From: Frigoriglobus tundricola
GTDB lineage: Bacteria; Planctomycetota; Planctomycetia; Gemmatales; Gemmataceae
Length of the DNA stretch: 64,000 nt
Reading direction: 5' to 3'
Assembly (NCBI RefSeq): GCF_013128195.2
Contig: NZ_CP053452.2
Coordinates: 8,618,001-8,682,000, forward strand
Shown: positions 43,860 through 53,316 of the stretch, piece after piece
Numbering within the stretch: position 1 is the first letter of the stretch
Layout: the number at the start of each line of letters is the position of its first letter
Position numbers and translations under genes: made by a program
Notes under the pieces: generated by a model
The model's input: only the letters and a program-made list of their open reading frames with translations
Databases searched by the model: none
What the model was told of the DNA's origin: nothing

Positions 43860-44346
43860 GCGGGTCACCTGGTCCAGAGGGTGAGGCGGTGTCGTCCTGC
43901 CGTTCGGTCCCGGGCGGTCACCGGAATCGAATTTGTCCGCGCAAGTTTCAGACCGAGGGGCGCTCGGCTGTCGAGAGCGGTGTTGAGGTGCTGGGTGGTT
44001 GTCGTTGTATGCGAGAGGCAAAGCAGTTGCCGTGCCGGAGTCGGTTTGACCCGGCAATAACTGCTTAACTCATTGAGAATAGTCGAGATATGCGCCGATT
44101 TTCGTTCGCCGTGTTTTGAGAGGGTGCCGGGAAATACCTGTCGGAATCCCTTTTTTCCCCCTTGTACTGTAAGTCTTGCCGGTAAGGGTTACAGAGCGCG
44201 GAATAAACGTCCGATGGCGGGCGGACCACCGAGAGATACCGCCCAGGAGCCGCGTTTTTTTCACACCGCGCCAAGTACCGAGATAGAGGGCTGAGCGGGT
44301 GTTGTTTCTTCCCCTCTTCCGATTTTGGGTTAAAGTTCCTTACTCA
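43860..44346. other. Intergenic stretch between two leftward surface-protein genes
   Basis: No gene seen. Contains the promoter of the FG-GAP gene and the 3' region of the PEP-CTERM-like gene. Short T-rich tracts near 44151-44162 and 44253-44260. Confidence 0.4.
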
Positions 44347-45465
44347 TCACTTCGACCCGAGAAGTTTCGCACCGATACGCCACGATCCGATGGTGCCCAA
44401 GGCAATAAGTCCGAGCCATACACCCGCGGGGCCGGGGACCGGTGACGTCGGTCCTCCCGGGTCGCCGCCCCCTCCCGTTACCGGTCCGCCTCCCGGCGGA
44501 GAAGATACTGAGCCCGTGTTGCCGGAACTGGACCCGGATGATGAGGTTGTGCCGGACGGCGAGCTCGGAGTTGTTTGAGGGCTTCCACTGCCATTGTTTC
44601 CGCCCGCATACACCCCCCCGCCACCTCCCCCGCCGCTTCCCAATCCGCTGCCGAGACCGGGGGCGCCGAACCCGCCGGCTCCGATCCCGCCCCCGGCCGT
44701 CAGCGCCCGGCTGAGGCCGCCCGCGCCGACGGCGCCCCCGCCGACGTACCGGAGTGCGAACTGGGACTGGGCCACGACGTTCTGTGCGTTGGGGAGGCCC
44801 TGCAACCGGATCAGCTCGCGTCCCTTGAGGTCCGGGTTCTCGTAGTACAGGGCGTCGTTGCCGGTGAGTGCGTTGAGGTACTGCTGGGCCTGTGTCACGG
44901 ACGCGGGAGCCTGTTCGGGCGGGTAGTTGGCGCGGAAGTCGCCGGCGAACAGGTCGAGCTTGGGTGCTCCGTCGGCGGGCTCGGTCTCCTGGATGATCTC
45001 CCAGAGCGCGACCTGGAACGCGACGGCGTCGGGGGCGGGTACGTCCTTGTTGGTGGGGTCCCGGTAGAAGCGTCCGAACAGTTCCTGGACGTACTTGGCG
45101 CGTCGCTCGGCGGCGCGGTCGGCGTTGGGTGCGGCGGCGAGTCCGAAGTTGCCGGGCGCGTAGATGCTGTTGACCTTGAACCGGTACAGTTGGTCGGCGG
45201 TGATGGGTACGAGGACCTCGGAGCAGTAGCCGGTGAAGTTGCGATCGAGCCCGTTGGTGCCGAATTCAGTTTTGGGCACTTCCCATCGGAACACGCCGGC
45301 GGAGCAGGCGCCCTCTTTGCCCTTCCAGGTGTACTTGAAGGGCTCTTTGGGGTCGAGCTTCGTGTAAAATACCTCGAGCGCCGGCTCCTGGGCGAGGGCG
45401 CGGCTGGAGAAATTGAGTGCGATTGGGGTGATCGCGAGTAGGGCACGAACAAGGGCATTTCCCAT
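44347..45465 (-). CDS. Secreted protein with PEP-CTERM-like sorting tail, 372 aa
   Basis: ATG at 45465, GGAG upstream. Signal peptide (ALVRALLAITPIALNFSSRA). A soluble domain of about 200 residues (ALEVFYTKLDPKEPFKYTWK, VKYVQELFGRFYRDP-like region, VAFQVALWEIIQETEPADGA) precedes a Gly/Ser/Pro-rich linker. It ends with VPGPAGVWLGLIALGTIGSW and RIGAKLLGSK: the pattern of PEP-CTERM tails, in which a Pro-rich motif, a hydrophobic span and a basic end direct sorting by exosortase. VPGP replaces the usual VPEP. The domain may be a thioester/Cys-containing adhesin. Confidence 0.7.
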   Translation of the reverse strand: MGNALVRALLAITPIALNFSSRALAQEPALEVFYTKLDPKEPFKYTWKGKEGACSAGVFRWEVPKTEFGTNGLDRNFTGYCSEVLVPITADQLYRFKVNSIYAPGNFGLAAAPNADRAAERRAKYVQELFGRFYRDPTNKDVPAPDAVAFQVALWEIIQETEPADGAPKLDLFAGDFRANYPPEQAPASVTQAQQYLNALTGNDALYYENPDLKGRELIRLQGLPNAQNVVAQSQFALRYVGGGAVGAGGLSRALTAGGGIGAGGFGAPGLGSGLGSGGGGGGGVYAGGNNGSGSPQTTPSSPSGTTSSSGSSSGNTGSVSSPPGGGPVTGGGGDPGGPTSPVPGPAGVWLGLIALGTIGSWRIGAKLLGSK

Positions 45466-45664
45466 TACAGACGATCTCCAGCGAGGGGCGTCAGGATGGG
45501 TAAATTAAGCAACACCGACACACGACGCAACGCCAACTGCGGGTTTCCTTCTAAAAAACCTGCGAACGTTCAATTTGAATCAGTTACCATTCCGACAGCT
45601 TTCGATGGCATGGAAGGTGCAAAATCATCTTGCTCGTGAACGACACCACATGAGGAGGCATGAC

Positions 45665-46015
45665 ATGCGTGGTTTCATTCGTCCCGTCGCGGCGGCGGCG
45701 GTACTCGTAATGGTTGGTGCCAGCGCCAGTTCGGCGAACGCACAAATCATGGGTGGCGGCGGTTCGTCGCCGTATTACTCCGGCGTGTACCCGTCCTACC
45801 CCTCAACCGGAGCCGCCCTCGGCACGGGTGGGCTCGGCTTCAACGCGTCACCGCTTTATGGCGGGTTCCGGGGCGGTTACGGCGGGGTCGCGGGTTACGG
45901 CGGGTCTTCGTACTACAGCTCACAGCCGTATTCCAGCGGCGGGTATCGATCAAACTATGCCGGGTCCGGCTCCGGCTCGCGCGGTCTCTTCGGCGGATGG
46001 CGGCGCAACCGTTGA
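45665..46015 (+). CDS. Gly/Ser/Tyr-rich secreted protein, 116 aa
   Basis: ATG at 45665 follows GGAGG directly (GAGGAGGCATGACATG), which decides this start over ATGs at 45575 and 45650. Signal peptide MRGFIRPVAAAAVLVMVGAS. The mature protein is almost entirely Gly/Ser/Tyr (GGFRGGYGGVAGYGGSSYY), like the protein at 13327, and ends GLFGGWRRNR. Probably an envelope component. Confidence 0.7.
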   Translation: MRGFIRPVAAAAVLVMVGASASSANAQIMGGGGSSPYYSGVYPSYPSTGAALGTGGLGFNASPLYGGFRGGYGGVAGYGGSSYYSSQPYSSGGYRSNYAGSGSGSRGLFGGWRRNR

Positions 46016-46050
46016 TCCGCTCCCGGGCAGCGTTCAACTTGGCCTCCACA

Positions 46051-46641
46051 TTACTTCAGGTATTCCAATACGAACTGCGACCACGTTTCGAACTGCTCCG
46101 CAGCGCGGAGTAGTTCCGTCCGTTCCGCAAACCCCGCCTGGGCGAGTGCGTCTTCGCGCGAATGGGCCGTGGGGCCGTCCAATTCGAAGATGTGAACCAC
46201 GCCCAGATGCACGCTGCCCACCGGGGTCCGGTCGTCGTTGATGAAGCCGACGCAGCGTTCGTGAAAGCCGCAACCGAGTTCCACTTCTTCCGCTAGCTCG
46301 CGCATCATGCCGGCGTGGTACGGGTCTGCTCCGCCGGCCGCGTCGGCCTCGCTGATGTGTCCGCCGATGCCCACAGATCGCTGTGCGTCTAATCGCTTCT
46401 CCGTACCGGACGATCCCCGTCGGTAGTGGAACAGGAGGTCGCCGCACTTGAGCACAATGTAAGGGATCAGTTGCTTGAACGCAGGGTCCGTTTCAACCTC
46501 GTACCGCGGGCGAAACTGGTACGCGGCCGGGTCCAGGATTGCGGTCCGGTACGTGTCGTCGGCCGTGCGCAATCCGTGGAAGTATCCCGCGGTTCGGAAC
46601 CGCTCGGTCGGAATGACGAGCACCTTTTCGTCGAGGGGCAC
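46051..46641 (-). CDS. NUDIX hydrolase, 196 aa
   Basis: Hydrolyses nucleoside-diphosphate-linked or related phosphates. NUDIX box fits GHISEADAAGGADPYHAGMM followed by RELAEEVELGCG (RELxEEx(2)G; the insertion between Gly and Arg is longer than usual). Before it, LFHYRRGSSGTEKRLDAQRS; after it, VGFINDDRTPVGSVHLGVVH. Start ATG 46641. Close to phosphoesterase-like NUDIX proteins of about 200 residues. Substrate not determined. Confidence 0.8.
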   Translation of the reverse strand: MPLDEKVLVIPTERFRTAGYFHGLRTADDTYRTAILDPAAYQFRPRYEVETDPAFKQLIPYIVLKCGDLLFHYRRGSSGTEKRLDAQRSVGIGGHISEADAAGGADPYHAGMMRELAEEVELGCGFHERCVGFINDDRTPVGSVHLGVVHIFELDGPTAHSREDALAQAGFAERTELLRAAEQFETWSQFVLEYLK

Positions 46642-46785
46642 GACGGCCTCCGGGGTGGAACTTCGGCGGCCGGTTCGTGGTGCGTTACCGGTCCCGTCGG
46701 GCGCCTTCCTTGCTCCTCTACGTTTAGGAGTTCCGGGAGTGAGGTCGAGGTGCCGCCGCGATGTTCCCAGCGGCGGCGGTCGCCG

Positions 46786-47100
46786 TCACCCTGTGGGGGA
46801 CCAGTACCGCCGCTGGATCGGCGGCTCGGAGCGGAGGATGGTGCCCCGCTCGTCGGCGGTCACGAAATAGCTATCGGGGATCGTGGCGACTCCGGCGCTC
46901 GTCCACACGTTGACCCGGAAGTGGTCGTCCCACAGCGGCAGAACGGCAACCGTGACCAGATCCGCCGGACGACCCAGTGCCGCGAGGACTCGGGCGCGGA
47001 TCGTTTCTTCGCGCCAGCCGTCACTTTTCGGCGCCTGTGTTTGGGCCTGAATCTCTTCAACCACTTCCATCAGAGACGCGACCTTCGGCGCATGAGACAT
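46786..47100 (-). CDS. Soluble protein of unknown function, 104 aa
   Basis: ATG at 47100 with GAGGG upstream; an earlier start at 47220 is less likely. MSHAPKVASLMEVVEEIQAQ is helical, then RVLAALGRPADLVTVAVLPL and beta strands VNVWTSAGVATIPDSYFVTA, ending in Ile/Arg-rich EPPIQRRYWSPTG. It has no signal peptide and no recognised family. Confidence 0.65.
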   Translation of the reverse strand: MSHAPKVASLMEVVEEIQAQTQAPKSDGWREETIRARVLAALGRPADLVTVAVLPLWDDHFRVNVWTSAGVATIPDSYFVTADERGTILRSEPPIQRRYWSPTG

Positions 47101-47523
47101 GAGAACCCTCGTGGTGGGGCAAAGGGGTATGACCGCACGAGTCAGGGAAGCGAGGGCGCATGGGGCGGCCTCAACCCGACCCGAGCGGGGTTCCGAGTGG
47201 CGAACCGAAACGTATTTCAAACGGGCTTCCGAACAGATGTCCGGTTGTGGCGGTTGGGCAACTTGGGGGTGACGTCGGAATCGTAGCAGACGATTCGGCT
47301 TCGTGTTGAGTTTTTACCTGATTATTTCCAGGCGAGAAAGTCTTGACTCAGGCCAGAAATCTGGTTGAAGCTTTTAAGGTTCTGCATGTCTCTGTGTCGG
47401 AACTCGCTTGTCCGGTCGCTGGCGAGTTGCCATGAGCCGAATGGAAGCCGCCACCCGACGGCAACACTACGATCACCGGTGCCCCGCTCTTATAACAACT
47501 GCAGAGGAACATGGGGGCTGGTC
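47101..47523. other. Intergenic stretch without a recognisable gene
   Basis: Divergent promoters expected for 47100(-) and 47524(+). Relatively AT-rich around 47300-47350. No repeat or ORF seen. Confidence 0.4.
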
Positions 47524-47859
47524 ATGAAGCGCCGCACGCTAGCTTTTCTGGTCGTTATGCTGCTCGCCTGGGGCGGCTACCAGTTGTGGGCCGACCAACA
47601 AAAACGTCCGGTGGACCCGAATCAACCGCTGAGCCGGAGGCAGTTGGAGGGGACATTGCGGCAGAAGTACGAGCTGGAAACCGTTTCACTCGAAGAGGCG
47701 GCGCCCGGACGGTTCACCGGGACCGGTCGGAGCCGTCAGGGAAAAACGTATCGCTTCGACATTACACAGGGCGAGAAAACCCGAGAGGTGGTAGCCAAGT
47801 GGGACGAGCCGAACGCACCGGGCGGCGTCGGCGAGTCGCACTGGGGCATGCGCTGGTAA
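47524..47859 (+). CDS. Membrane-anchored small protein, 111 aa
   Basis: ATG at 47524, with GGGG upstream. An N-terminal anchor MKRRTLAFLVVMLLAWGGYQ is followed by a soluble beta domain (ELETVSLEEAAPGRFTGTGR, YRFDITQGEKTREVVAKWD) of about 75 residues. Probably an inner-membrane or periplasmic protein. Unrecognised family. Confidence 0.55.
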   Translation: MKRRTLAFLVVMLLAWGGYQLWADQQKRPVDPNQPLSRRQLEGTLRQKYELETVSLEEAAPGRFTGTGRSRQGKTYRFDITQGEKTREVVAKWDEPNAPGGVGESHWGMRW

Positions 47860-47943
47860 AAACGAGCAGACCCGAGCGGCTACGGCCAAAATGAAAAGCC
47901 CGTCTGTTCGATCGTACTCGTCATCAACTGCCTGCGTCTGAAA

Positions 47944-48771
47944 TCAAAACGCGAACTTCATCACCGCGGCCACGATCAGCGCGAACCCGAGGATGTACAG
48001 GCCGAGGCGGATCGTGTCGTCGGTGGTGCGCCGTGCGAGCAGTTTGCGCAACGCGGCGCGGTCGCCGGACTCGATCGCGAGCTGAAGGTTCAACTCGTAG
48101 TGGCTCTGCGGGTAGTCGCGGATCGCCTCTTCGGACAGCACCTGCATGCCGTGGCGCGGGGTCGGGAGCGCCGGGCCGACGGCCGCGTGGAAGCCGAGTT
48201 CGTCGGAGAACGCGAACGTTGCTGGCCACAGATCGCACCGCGTCCGGTCCGGGAGCAGTTGCCACAGGCCGCGGACGAACGGTTCTGCGGCTTCGGTGCG
48301 GTTCAACAGCACGCGGTTGCCGTCCACGAGGGCCTGCGCGGAGCCGAGCAGGAGCGACACGTCGCCGCGTTTCAGCACCGCATCGAGTTGTTCCAGGGTG
48401 CGCTCCGGGAGCACTTCCATGGGCCATTCGAGATCGGCGAGTCGGCCGGTCGCGTTCCAGTCCGGCGGGTAGCGGTCGGCTATGGCGAACGGGTCGCCCA
48501 GATGTACGTACAGATTACGGGCCAAAACGAGGAAGCGAAAGCCGAGCCGTCCGTCGGGTCGGTCTTCGGCGCGGACCACCGCAACGTTCTTGGCGCCGAA
48601 CGGGCACGCGAAGAGCGCCAGCGGACACGCCACGCCGGTCGGCCGCGGGCCGAAGAGGACGGCGATCCGTTCGGCCTCCGGCGCGTCGAAGTCGTCGGTC
48701 TGTGCCACGACGCGCACGCCGCGTGCGCTGCCGATGACGACCGCTTGCTGGATGCGGAGGTCGGGTGTCAT
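47944..48771 (-). CDS. Tail-anchored protein of unknown function, 275 aa
   Basis: ATG at 48771. Soluble alpha/beta body (AERIAVLFGPRPTGVACPLA, FRFLVLARNLYVHLGDPFAI, LEWPMEVLPERTLEQLDAVL) and a C-terminal hydrophobic segment LGLYILGFALIVAAVMKFAF that would anchor it. The pattern of VLFGPRP and PDWNATGRLADLEW resembles domains of bacterial GTPase-associated proteins (weak). It is preceded by the 73-bp hairpin. Confidence 0.55.
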   Translation of the reverse strand: MTPDLRIQQAVVIGSARGVRVVAQTDDFDAPEAERIAVLFGPRPTGVACPLALFACPFGAKNVAVVRAEDRPDGRLGFRFLVLARNLYVHLGDPFAIADRYPPDWNATGRLADLEWPMEVLPERTLEQLDAVLKRGDVSLLLGSAQALVDGNRVLLNRTEAAEPFVRGLWQLLPDRTRCDLWPATFAFSDELGFHAAVGPALPTPRHGMQVLSEEAIRDYPQSHYELNLQLAIESGDRAALRKLLARRTTDDTIRLGLYILGFALIVAAVMKFAF

Positions 48772-48824
48772 ACGCAATTGTGTGAATTCGTCATGGTGTC
48801 GGTCCGTCGGTACGGGTGCTTCTT

Positions 48825-48897
48825 ACTGTAGCCGGCCACGGTGAGGCCGGAGCGAGAGAAGTTCTGTCGCTCCGGCCTCACCGTGGCCGGCTACAGT
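48825..48897. repeat. Perfect 31-bp inverted repeat hairpin
   Basis: Arms 48825-48855 and 48867-48897 are exact reverse complements (core GTAGCCGGCCACGGTGAGGC) with an 11-base loop. It lies between the leftward genes ending at 48920 and starting at 48771, so it could be a terminator of the former or a repetitive palindromic element. There is no U-tract. The symmetry is unusually long and perfect. Confidence 0.85.
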
Positions 48898-48919
48898 GAG
48901 AAATTACGACGAGTCCGTG

Positions 48920-50059
48920 TCACGCCTGGCCCAGCAGGTCCGAAACCCGAACGACGCGGTGCTCGGTTGCAGCGGCGAGCACGGCTTCGCAGAGCGCGAC
49001 GGTTTCAACATTGTCGCGGCCACTGATTTCCGGCTCGGTTCCGGATTCGACTGCGGTCAAGAGTTGCGCCATTGTGCCAACAAACGCGTCCGGGAACCAC
49101 ACGTCGTCCCATTGCGGCTTCAGCCAACAACTCGGGTGCTGTCGGGTGCTGAGTTCCAGTGTACTCGGTTCGCGGGCGGGGTATTTGGGCCACCCGATCG
49201 TCCCGCGCATGAGTCCGTCGGTGCCCTCGATGCGCCACCGGATGCCGATGTCGCCGGCGACGCCCTCTTTGCTCGGCCCGGTCCAGACGTCGTCCCATGA
49301 CGCGGCCCGCGCACCGGTTTCGTATTCGAGGATGTACAGGTTGATGCCGTCTCGGTGGGGGAATTTCGTGCGCGGGTCGGGCCGCGTGGACGCCAGCACG
49401 CGGTCGGGTGTGCCCAGCCAGTAGCGGAAGGTGTCGAGGTGGTGAATGCTCATCACGAACGTGGAGAGCGACGGCAGCCCCTCGGCCCACGGCATCCAGT
49501 GCGGGACGGCCCGCATGTCGATTGTCGCCAGCACCACTTCACCGAGCCAGCCCCGATTGAGGACGTCTTTCGCCGCCCGCACCGACTGGTCGTACCGCAT
49601 GTTCTGGTTCACGGCCAGCGTGATACCGGCGTCCGCGCACAGCGCCACGAGTTCCTTCGCCACACCGACCGAGAGGGCGAGCGGCTTCTGGGCGAGGACG
49701 CCCCGGAGCCGCCCCTTTCCGGCTTCGACCGCCCGGCGAATGAGGTCCGGTTGTGCGTCCGGGGGCACCGCCACATCCAGGATTTCGACATCGGTGTTGG
49801 CGAGCAGGGCCTCGACGCTCTGAACAGTGGGGATGCTGTGCCGCGTCGCCACTTCCTTTGCGGTCGCCTCGTTCCGTGAGGCGATGGCGATCGGATTGAA
49901 CCCGGCGTTTCGGTACGCGACGAGGTGACAGTCCCGCATGATGAACCCGGCCCCGACGCAGCCGATGCGCCAGTCCGTCCGACGGGGCAGGGCGGGGCGG
50001 TAGTTCAATGCGAGATCGGCCGGGTCGTTCATACCGCTTTTGTAGTGGCTGAACTTCAT
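48920..50059 (-). CDS. Gfo/Idh/MocA family oxidoreductase, 379 aa
   Basis: NAD(P)-dependent dehydrogenase, likely acting on a sugar or inositol. Rossmann motif IGCVGAGFIMRDCHLVAYRN, then VAVPPDAQ, the LAQKPLALSV motif (EKP-like, with AQKP replacing the usual EKP), and the C-terminal fold with NQNMRYDQSVRAAKDVLNRG. Substrate pocket unclear. The upstream extension MKFSHYKSGMNDPADLALNY has no strong ribosome site; MNDPADL at 50032 could be the start. Confidence 0.85.
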   Translation of the reverse strand: MKFSHYKSGMNDPADLALNYRPALPRRTDWRIGCVGAGFIMRDCHLVAYRNAGFNPIAIASRNEATAKEVATRHSIPTVQSVEALLANTDVEILDVAVPPDAQPDLIRRAVEAGKGRLRGVLAQKPLALSVGVAKELVALCADAGITLAVNQNMRYDQSVRAAKDVLNRGWLGEVVLATIDMRAVPHWMPWAEGLPSLSTFVMSIHHLDTFRYWLGTPDRVLASTRPDPRTKFPHRDGINLYILEYETGARAASWDDVWTGPSKEGVAGDIGIRWRIEGTDGLMRGTIGWPKYPAREPSTLELSTRQHPSCWLKPQWDDVWFPDAFVGTMAQLLTAVESGTEPEISGRDNVETVALCEAVLAAATEHRVVRVSDLLGQA

Positions 50060-50131
50060 GCGACACTGGCGGTGTTCCGATACCGCCGCACGGATTAAAA
50101 TCAGATTACCGGCATACGGTCGGGGTTAACG

Positions 50132-50881
50132 ATGTCTGTGGACCGAGCCAGACGTGATGCCGTCGCCGACGCGCTGGCGTCGTTCCTGCGGGGCGAGACC
50201 CGTCGTAATGAACTTGTGGCAGTGCTGCGTCGTTTCGTGCGACCGGACGCGGCGAAAGGGCGACCGCAGGCCGACAGAGACGCCTACCTGGACGAGCTGC
50301 TGGCGTCGTCGTGTCTGGAGGGGAAGTACCGACCGACCTCTCTTTCCGAGGAGGCGTGGGAGGGCACGTGCCGCCACTTGGCGTTCCTCAATAGCGACCT
50401 CGAAGAGCGCCGGTGGCACGAACCCGGCGGTGATGACGAGGATCGGCCGCGGATGATCCTGTTGGCCCGGTGGCACACCCTCGGTCAGCTCGTCGCCTCC
50501 GGGGTGGCGTACCTGACGAGTTGGTGGGTGTTCGCCGCCTCCACGCTGGTCTCGTTCCTGTTGTACCAGGCCGCGATGCGGAAGTTCGACTCGGCCGCGG
50601 AGAGGCGGCGGCGACAGAGGCAACGATGGGAGTGCCACCCGTTCGCGGACCGGGAGGAATGGCTGGCCCACAAGCACCTGCTCGACGCGTACCATCTGCC
50701 GGCCTACGACCCGGCCAAGTTCCACGAACCGCCGGATGCGAGGAAATGCCCCTCCTACCTCACCGTTCCGGCCCGGGTTGCCCTTTACGTCAACGTCGCG
50801 GCCTTCCTCGCCTACGTGTTCATCGGGTCGGTGCTCATCTGGCCGCTGTGGTTGGCGATGATGTCGCTCTGTAGGCGGTAA
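50132..50881 (+). CDS. Membrane protein of unknown function, 249 aa
   Basis: ATG at 50132. The first 110 residues are soluble, charged helices (AVADALASFLRGETRRNELV). Three hydrophobic segments follow (LARWHTLGQLVASGVAYLTS, WWVFAASTLVSFLLYQAAM, and VPARVALYVNVAAFLAYVF to the end). A Cys-containing loop lies near PPDARKCPS. No family recognised. Divergent from the oxidoreductase gene. Confidence 0.6.
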   Translation: MSVDRARRDAVADALASFLRGETRRNELVAVLRRFVRPDAAKGRPQADRDAYLDELLASSCLEGKYRPTSLSEEAWEGTCRHLAFLNSDLEERRWHEPGGDDEDRPRMILLARWHTLGQLVASGVAYLTSWWVFAASTLVSFLLYQAAMRKFDSAAERRRRQRQRWECHPFADREEWLAHKHLLDAYHLPAYDPAKFHEPPDARKCPSYLTVPARVALYVNVAAFLAYVFIGSVLIWPLWLAMMSLCRR

Positions 50882-51069
50882 GCCGGGCGAACACGCGAGA
50901 GGGTGTTGGGGCGTGAACCTCGTGCCCTGCACGGCTGACCGGCGACTAATCGGAGTAACGGTTCTGTGATCGAGACGCGACAGACATCAACGCGCTAAAC
51001 AAGTACCTCTGACGCGGGACCAGTACGACATCAATTGTGAGAAGATAGAATGTCAGTATATTCAATAAC
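50882..51069. other. Intergenic stretch, relatively AT-rich
   Basis: No gene; GC content falls clearly from about 51000 on, unlike the flanking genes, suggesting foreign or decayed DNA. Confidence 0.4.
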
Positions 51070-51267
51070 ATGAATCAACAACAAAAAACGCGCTGGCTGC
51101 TGTTACTATTGCTGTGGGCGTGAACCGTTTTAGCCTACGCATACAGGCGCGCGGCGGATGAAAATACGTTCAACACTTATATTAACTACGCCAAGACGAC
51201 CGGTCACCGCGGAATCTGTCAATCGAGATATGATGTCCCACACCAACAGAACTTTGGGGACTCAGGT
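51070..51267 (+). pseudogene. Possible gene scrap with in-frame stop, 66 codons
   Basis: MNQQQKTRWLLLLLLWA is followed by TGA (51121-51123). Read through, the frame continues TVLAYAYRRAADENTFNTYI and stays open in frame with the gene at 51268. A hydrophobic N-terminus broken by one TGA, in AT-richer DNA, fits a dying lipoprotein or membrane-protein gene. It could equally be an unrelated leader. Confidence 0.3.
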
Positions 51268-51702
51268 ATGTCACACGTCACTGCCCTCCTGGTGGCGCTG
51301 AACACGAACTTCGCCGTACCCGTTGGGACCCCACTCACCCCTGACCAAGAGCGGACGGTTCGCACCATTGCTTACAGCGTCACGCCCAAACTGGTGTCGC
51401 CGAACCGGGATTTTCAGAGCGAAGTTGAGATGCCCGAAGCTCTGGTGAAAATCTACTCGGATCACCCGGCCGAGGTCATCGGCCTGCTGATTCGAATTGG
51501 CGATGGTGCGGCTCCCAAAGAGGCCGTAACCGCCCTCACTTACGCCCTTTCGCTGACCCTGGGACCGAAAGGGGGCGCCGTGTGCGTGGAACACTTTGAC
51601 GCAGATGCCTTTGACCGAGTTGATAAAGATTGGCAAAAGTCCCCCCGCCAACACTGGATCGGGAAAGTGCGAGAGCAGTTGAAGAGACTGAACATGAAGT
51701 GA
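51268..51702 (+). CDS. Soluble protein of unknown function, 144 aa
   Basis: ATG at 51268 preceded by TTTGGGGACTCAGGT. It begins [20 protein letters not shown], then a helical-beta mix ([40 protein letters not shown]) and ends in a basic helix ([15 protein letters not shown]). No signal, span or motif recognised. The codon use is less GC-rich than its neighbours, consistent with acquired DNA. Confidence 0.55.
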   Translation: MSHVTALLVALNTNFAVPVGTPLTPDQERTVRTIAYSVTPKLVSPNRDFQSEVEMPEALVKIYSDHPAEVIGLLIRIGDGAAPKEAVTALTYALSLTLGPKGGAVCVEHFDADAFDRVDKDWQKSPRQHWIGKVREQLKRLNMK

Positions 51703-51949
51703 ACCACAACGACCGGGGGGAAGATGTACGTCTTCCCCCCTTTTCACGAATGGCTCGGGTCCGCAACTCGGCGAACTGATCGAGAAGCCCCGCGGCCGTC
51801 CTCCCGAGCCGGTCCGGACACCAGTCGGCCAGCCTCCGCACCTCCCCGGCCCTGATGTCTGCCGGCCGGACCTTCGCGGTTGTAACGTCCTTGCTTTCCC
51901 CTGCCGCGAACCGATAATCACCTCATCGGATTTTCCAGTGGAGACCATC

Positions 51950-52639
51950 ATGACTCACCGGCCCGCGCTCTTCCTTCCCAGTGTCTTTGTTTTGGCCTGC
52001 CTTACTGTTCTGCCCGCGTGCTCAATGAACCGGCCGGAAGCCGAAAACGGTCAACCTTTAACAAGCGAGCGAGTGATGCCAGCCGCAGACGAGTACAAGC
52101 CCTTCTACGACGTGAACCCCAAGAACCCCAAGGTGTTCTTCGACATCACGATTGACGGCAAGGCGGCGGGACGGATCGAGATGGAACTGTTCGCCGACAC
52201 GTGCCCCAAGACCGCCGAGAACTTCCTGCAACTGTGCGTCGGCACCAAGAACGCGGCGGGCAAGGCGCTGGCGTTCAAAGGCTCGTCGTTCCACCGCGTG
52301 ATCCCGGATTTCATGTGCCAGGGGGGCGACTTCACCCTCGGTGACGGCCGGGGCGGCGAGTCGATCTACGGCGGCAAGTTCGACGACGAAACCTTCAAAG
52401 GCAAGGCCGGCAAACACTTCGGCCCCGGTACCCTGTCGATGGCGAATGCGGGACCGAACACGAACGGCTCTCAGTTCTTCCTCTGCACCGCTGCAACACC
52501 GCATCTCGATGGCAAGCACGTCGTTTTCGGACAGGTCGTGAAGGGCTACGACGTGGTCAAGAAGATTGAAGCCGTCGGTTCGCGCAGCGGAAAGACGTCG
52601 GCCAAGGTCACCATCAGCGATTGCGGCAAGGTCGAATAG
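51950..52639 (+). CDS. Lipoprotein cyclophilin-type PPIase, 229 aa
   Basis: Peptidyl-prolyl cis-trans isomerase exported as a lipoprotein: signal and lipobox [13 protein letters not shown], Cys about 24. The cyclophilin fold covers about 55-229: [53 protein letters not shown] (active-site FHRxIPxFMxQGGDF), [20 protein letters not shown], and [20 protein letters not shown]. Full length. ATG 51950 is chosen with GGAG upstream. Confidence 0.9.
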   Translation: MTHRPALFLPSVFVLACLTVLPACSMNRPEAENGQPLTSERVMPAADEYKPFYDVNPKNPKVFFDITIDGKAAGRIEMELFADTCPKTAENFLQLCVGTKNAAGKALAFKGSSFHRVIPDFMCQGGDFTLGDGRGGESIYGGKFDDETFKGKAGKHFGPGTLSMANAGPNTNGSQFFLCTAATPHLDGKHVVFGQVVKGYDVVKKIEAVGSRSGKTSAKVTISDCGKVE

Positions 52640-52960
52640 TACGGCTCTGTCCGGCGGGCCTGAGCGATCGCGTTCTTGTCCCGCCGTATTCTCCCGCACG
52701 GAGTTCGATGTTAGGCGGTACCTCCACTACTCAGCGGACGTACTCGGTCGTGCGGTCCACTCGCTCGCCTTCATCGTAGACGCACCCACGCTCTGCCGCA
52801 TAGGACGGAGGACTCGTCCCTGAACGCGAAGACGCGGCTGAACTTGTAGGGCGTGAAAAGCTTGCTCAGTCTGGTCGGCTATAATGACCGGCCGAATGAA
52901 AAGTCACGTGGAAAAAACGACATGGGTCGCAATCCGAAAAAGATTGCGACCCATGTGTCG
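52640..52960. other. Stretch without a gene upstream of the tRNA cluster
   Basis: No ORF with protein-like composition. A TATAAT-like hexamer (GGCTATAATGACC) at about 52878-52890 and the tRNA-Val terminator hairpin at 52921-52955 are the only features. Confidence 0.4.
52912..52955 (-). terminator. Rho-independent terminator of tRNA-Val
   Basis: Hairpin 52921-52934/52942-52955 (14-bp stem, loop CGAAAAA). On the minus strand it is followed by TCGTTTTTTCC. It begins 8 bp past the 3' end of tRNA-Val: a textbook intrinsic terminator. Confidence 0.85.
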
Positions 52961-52962
52961 AG

Positions 52963-53036
52963 TGCGCGTTACTGGACTTGAACCAGTGACCCCCACAATG
53001 TCAATGTGGTACTCTAGCCAACTGAGCTAAACGCGC
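52963..53036 (-). tRNA. trnV: tRNA-Val (GAC)
   Basis: Acceptor GCGCGTT (from 53036) pairs with AACGCGC; discriminator A at 52963; CCA not encoded. Anticodon stem-loop CCACA TTGACAT TGTGG gives GAC. D arm and T arm (GGTTCAAGTCC) are canonical. Followed by an intrinsic terminator. Confidence 0.95.
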
Positions 53037-53241
53037 ATAATTGCGAGATTGAGTAAACTTGTCTGAGTTCGACTCCTCCACCCTCTCTTTGACCGAACTC
53101 CATCCTTCAGCCACCGCAACTCCGATTTTACATCGGTACCCGGTGCTGGCAAGCCGAGATCTTCAAAGCTGGTTGCCAACCTCATTCACCAAAACATAGT
53201 AATTTGATTCGAATGTAGGGGTTTTACCATCTTTAGCTCAG

Positions 53242-53316
<75 letters not shown>

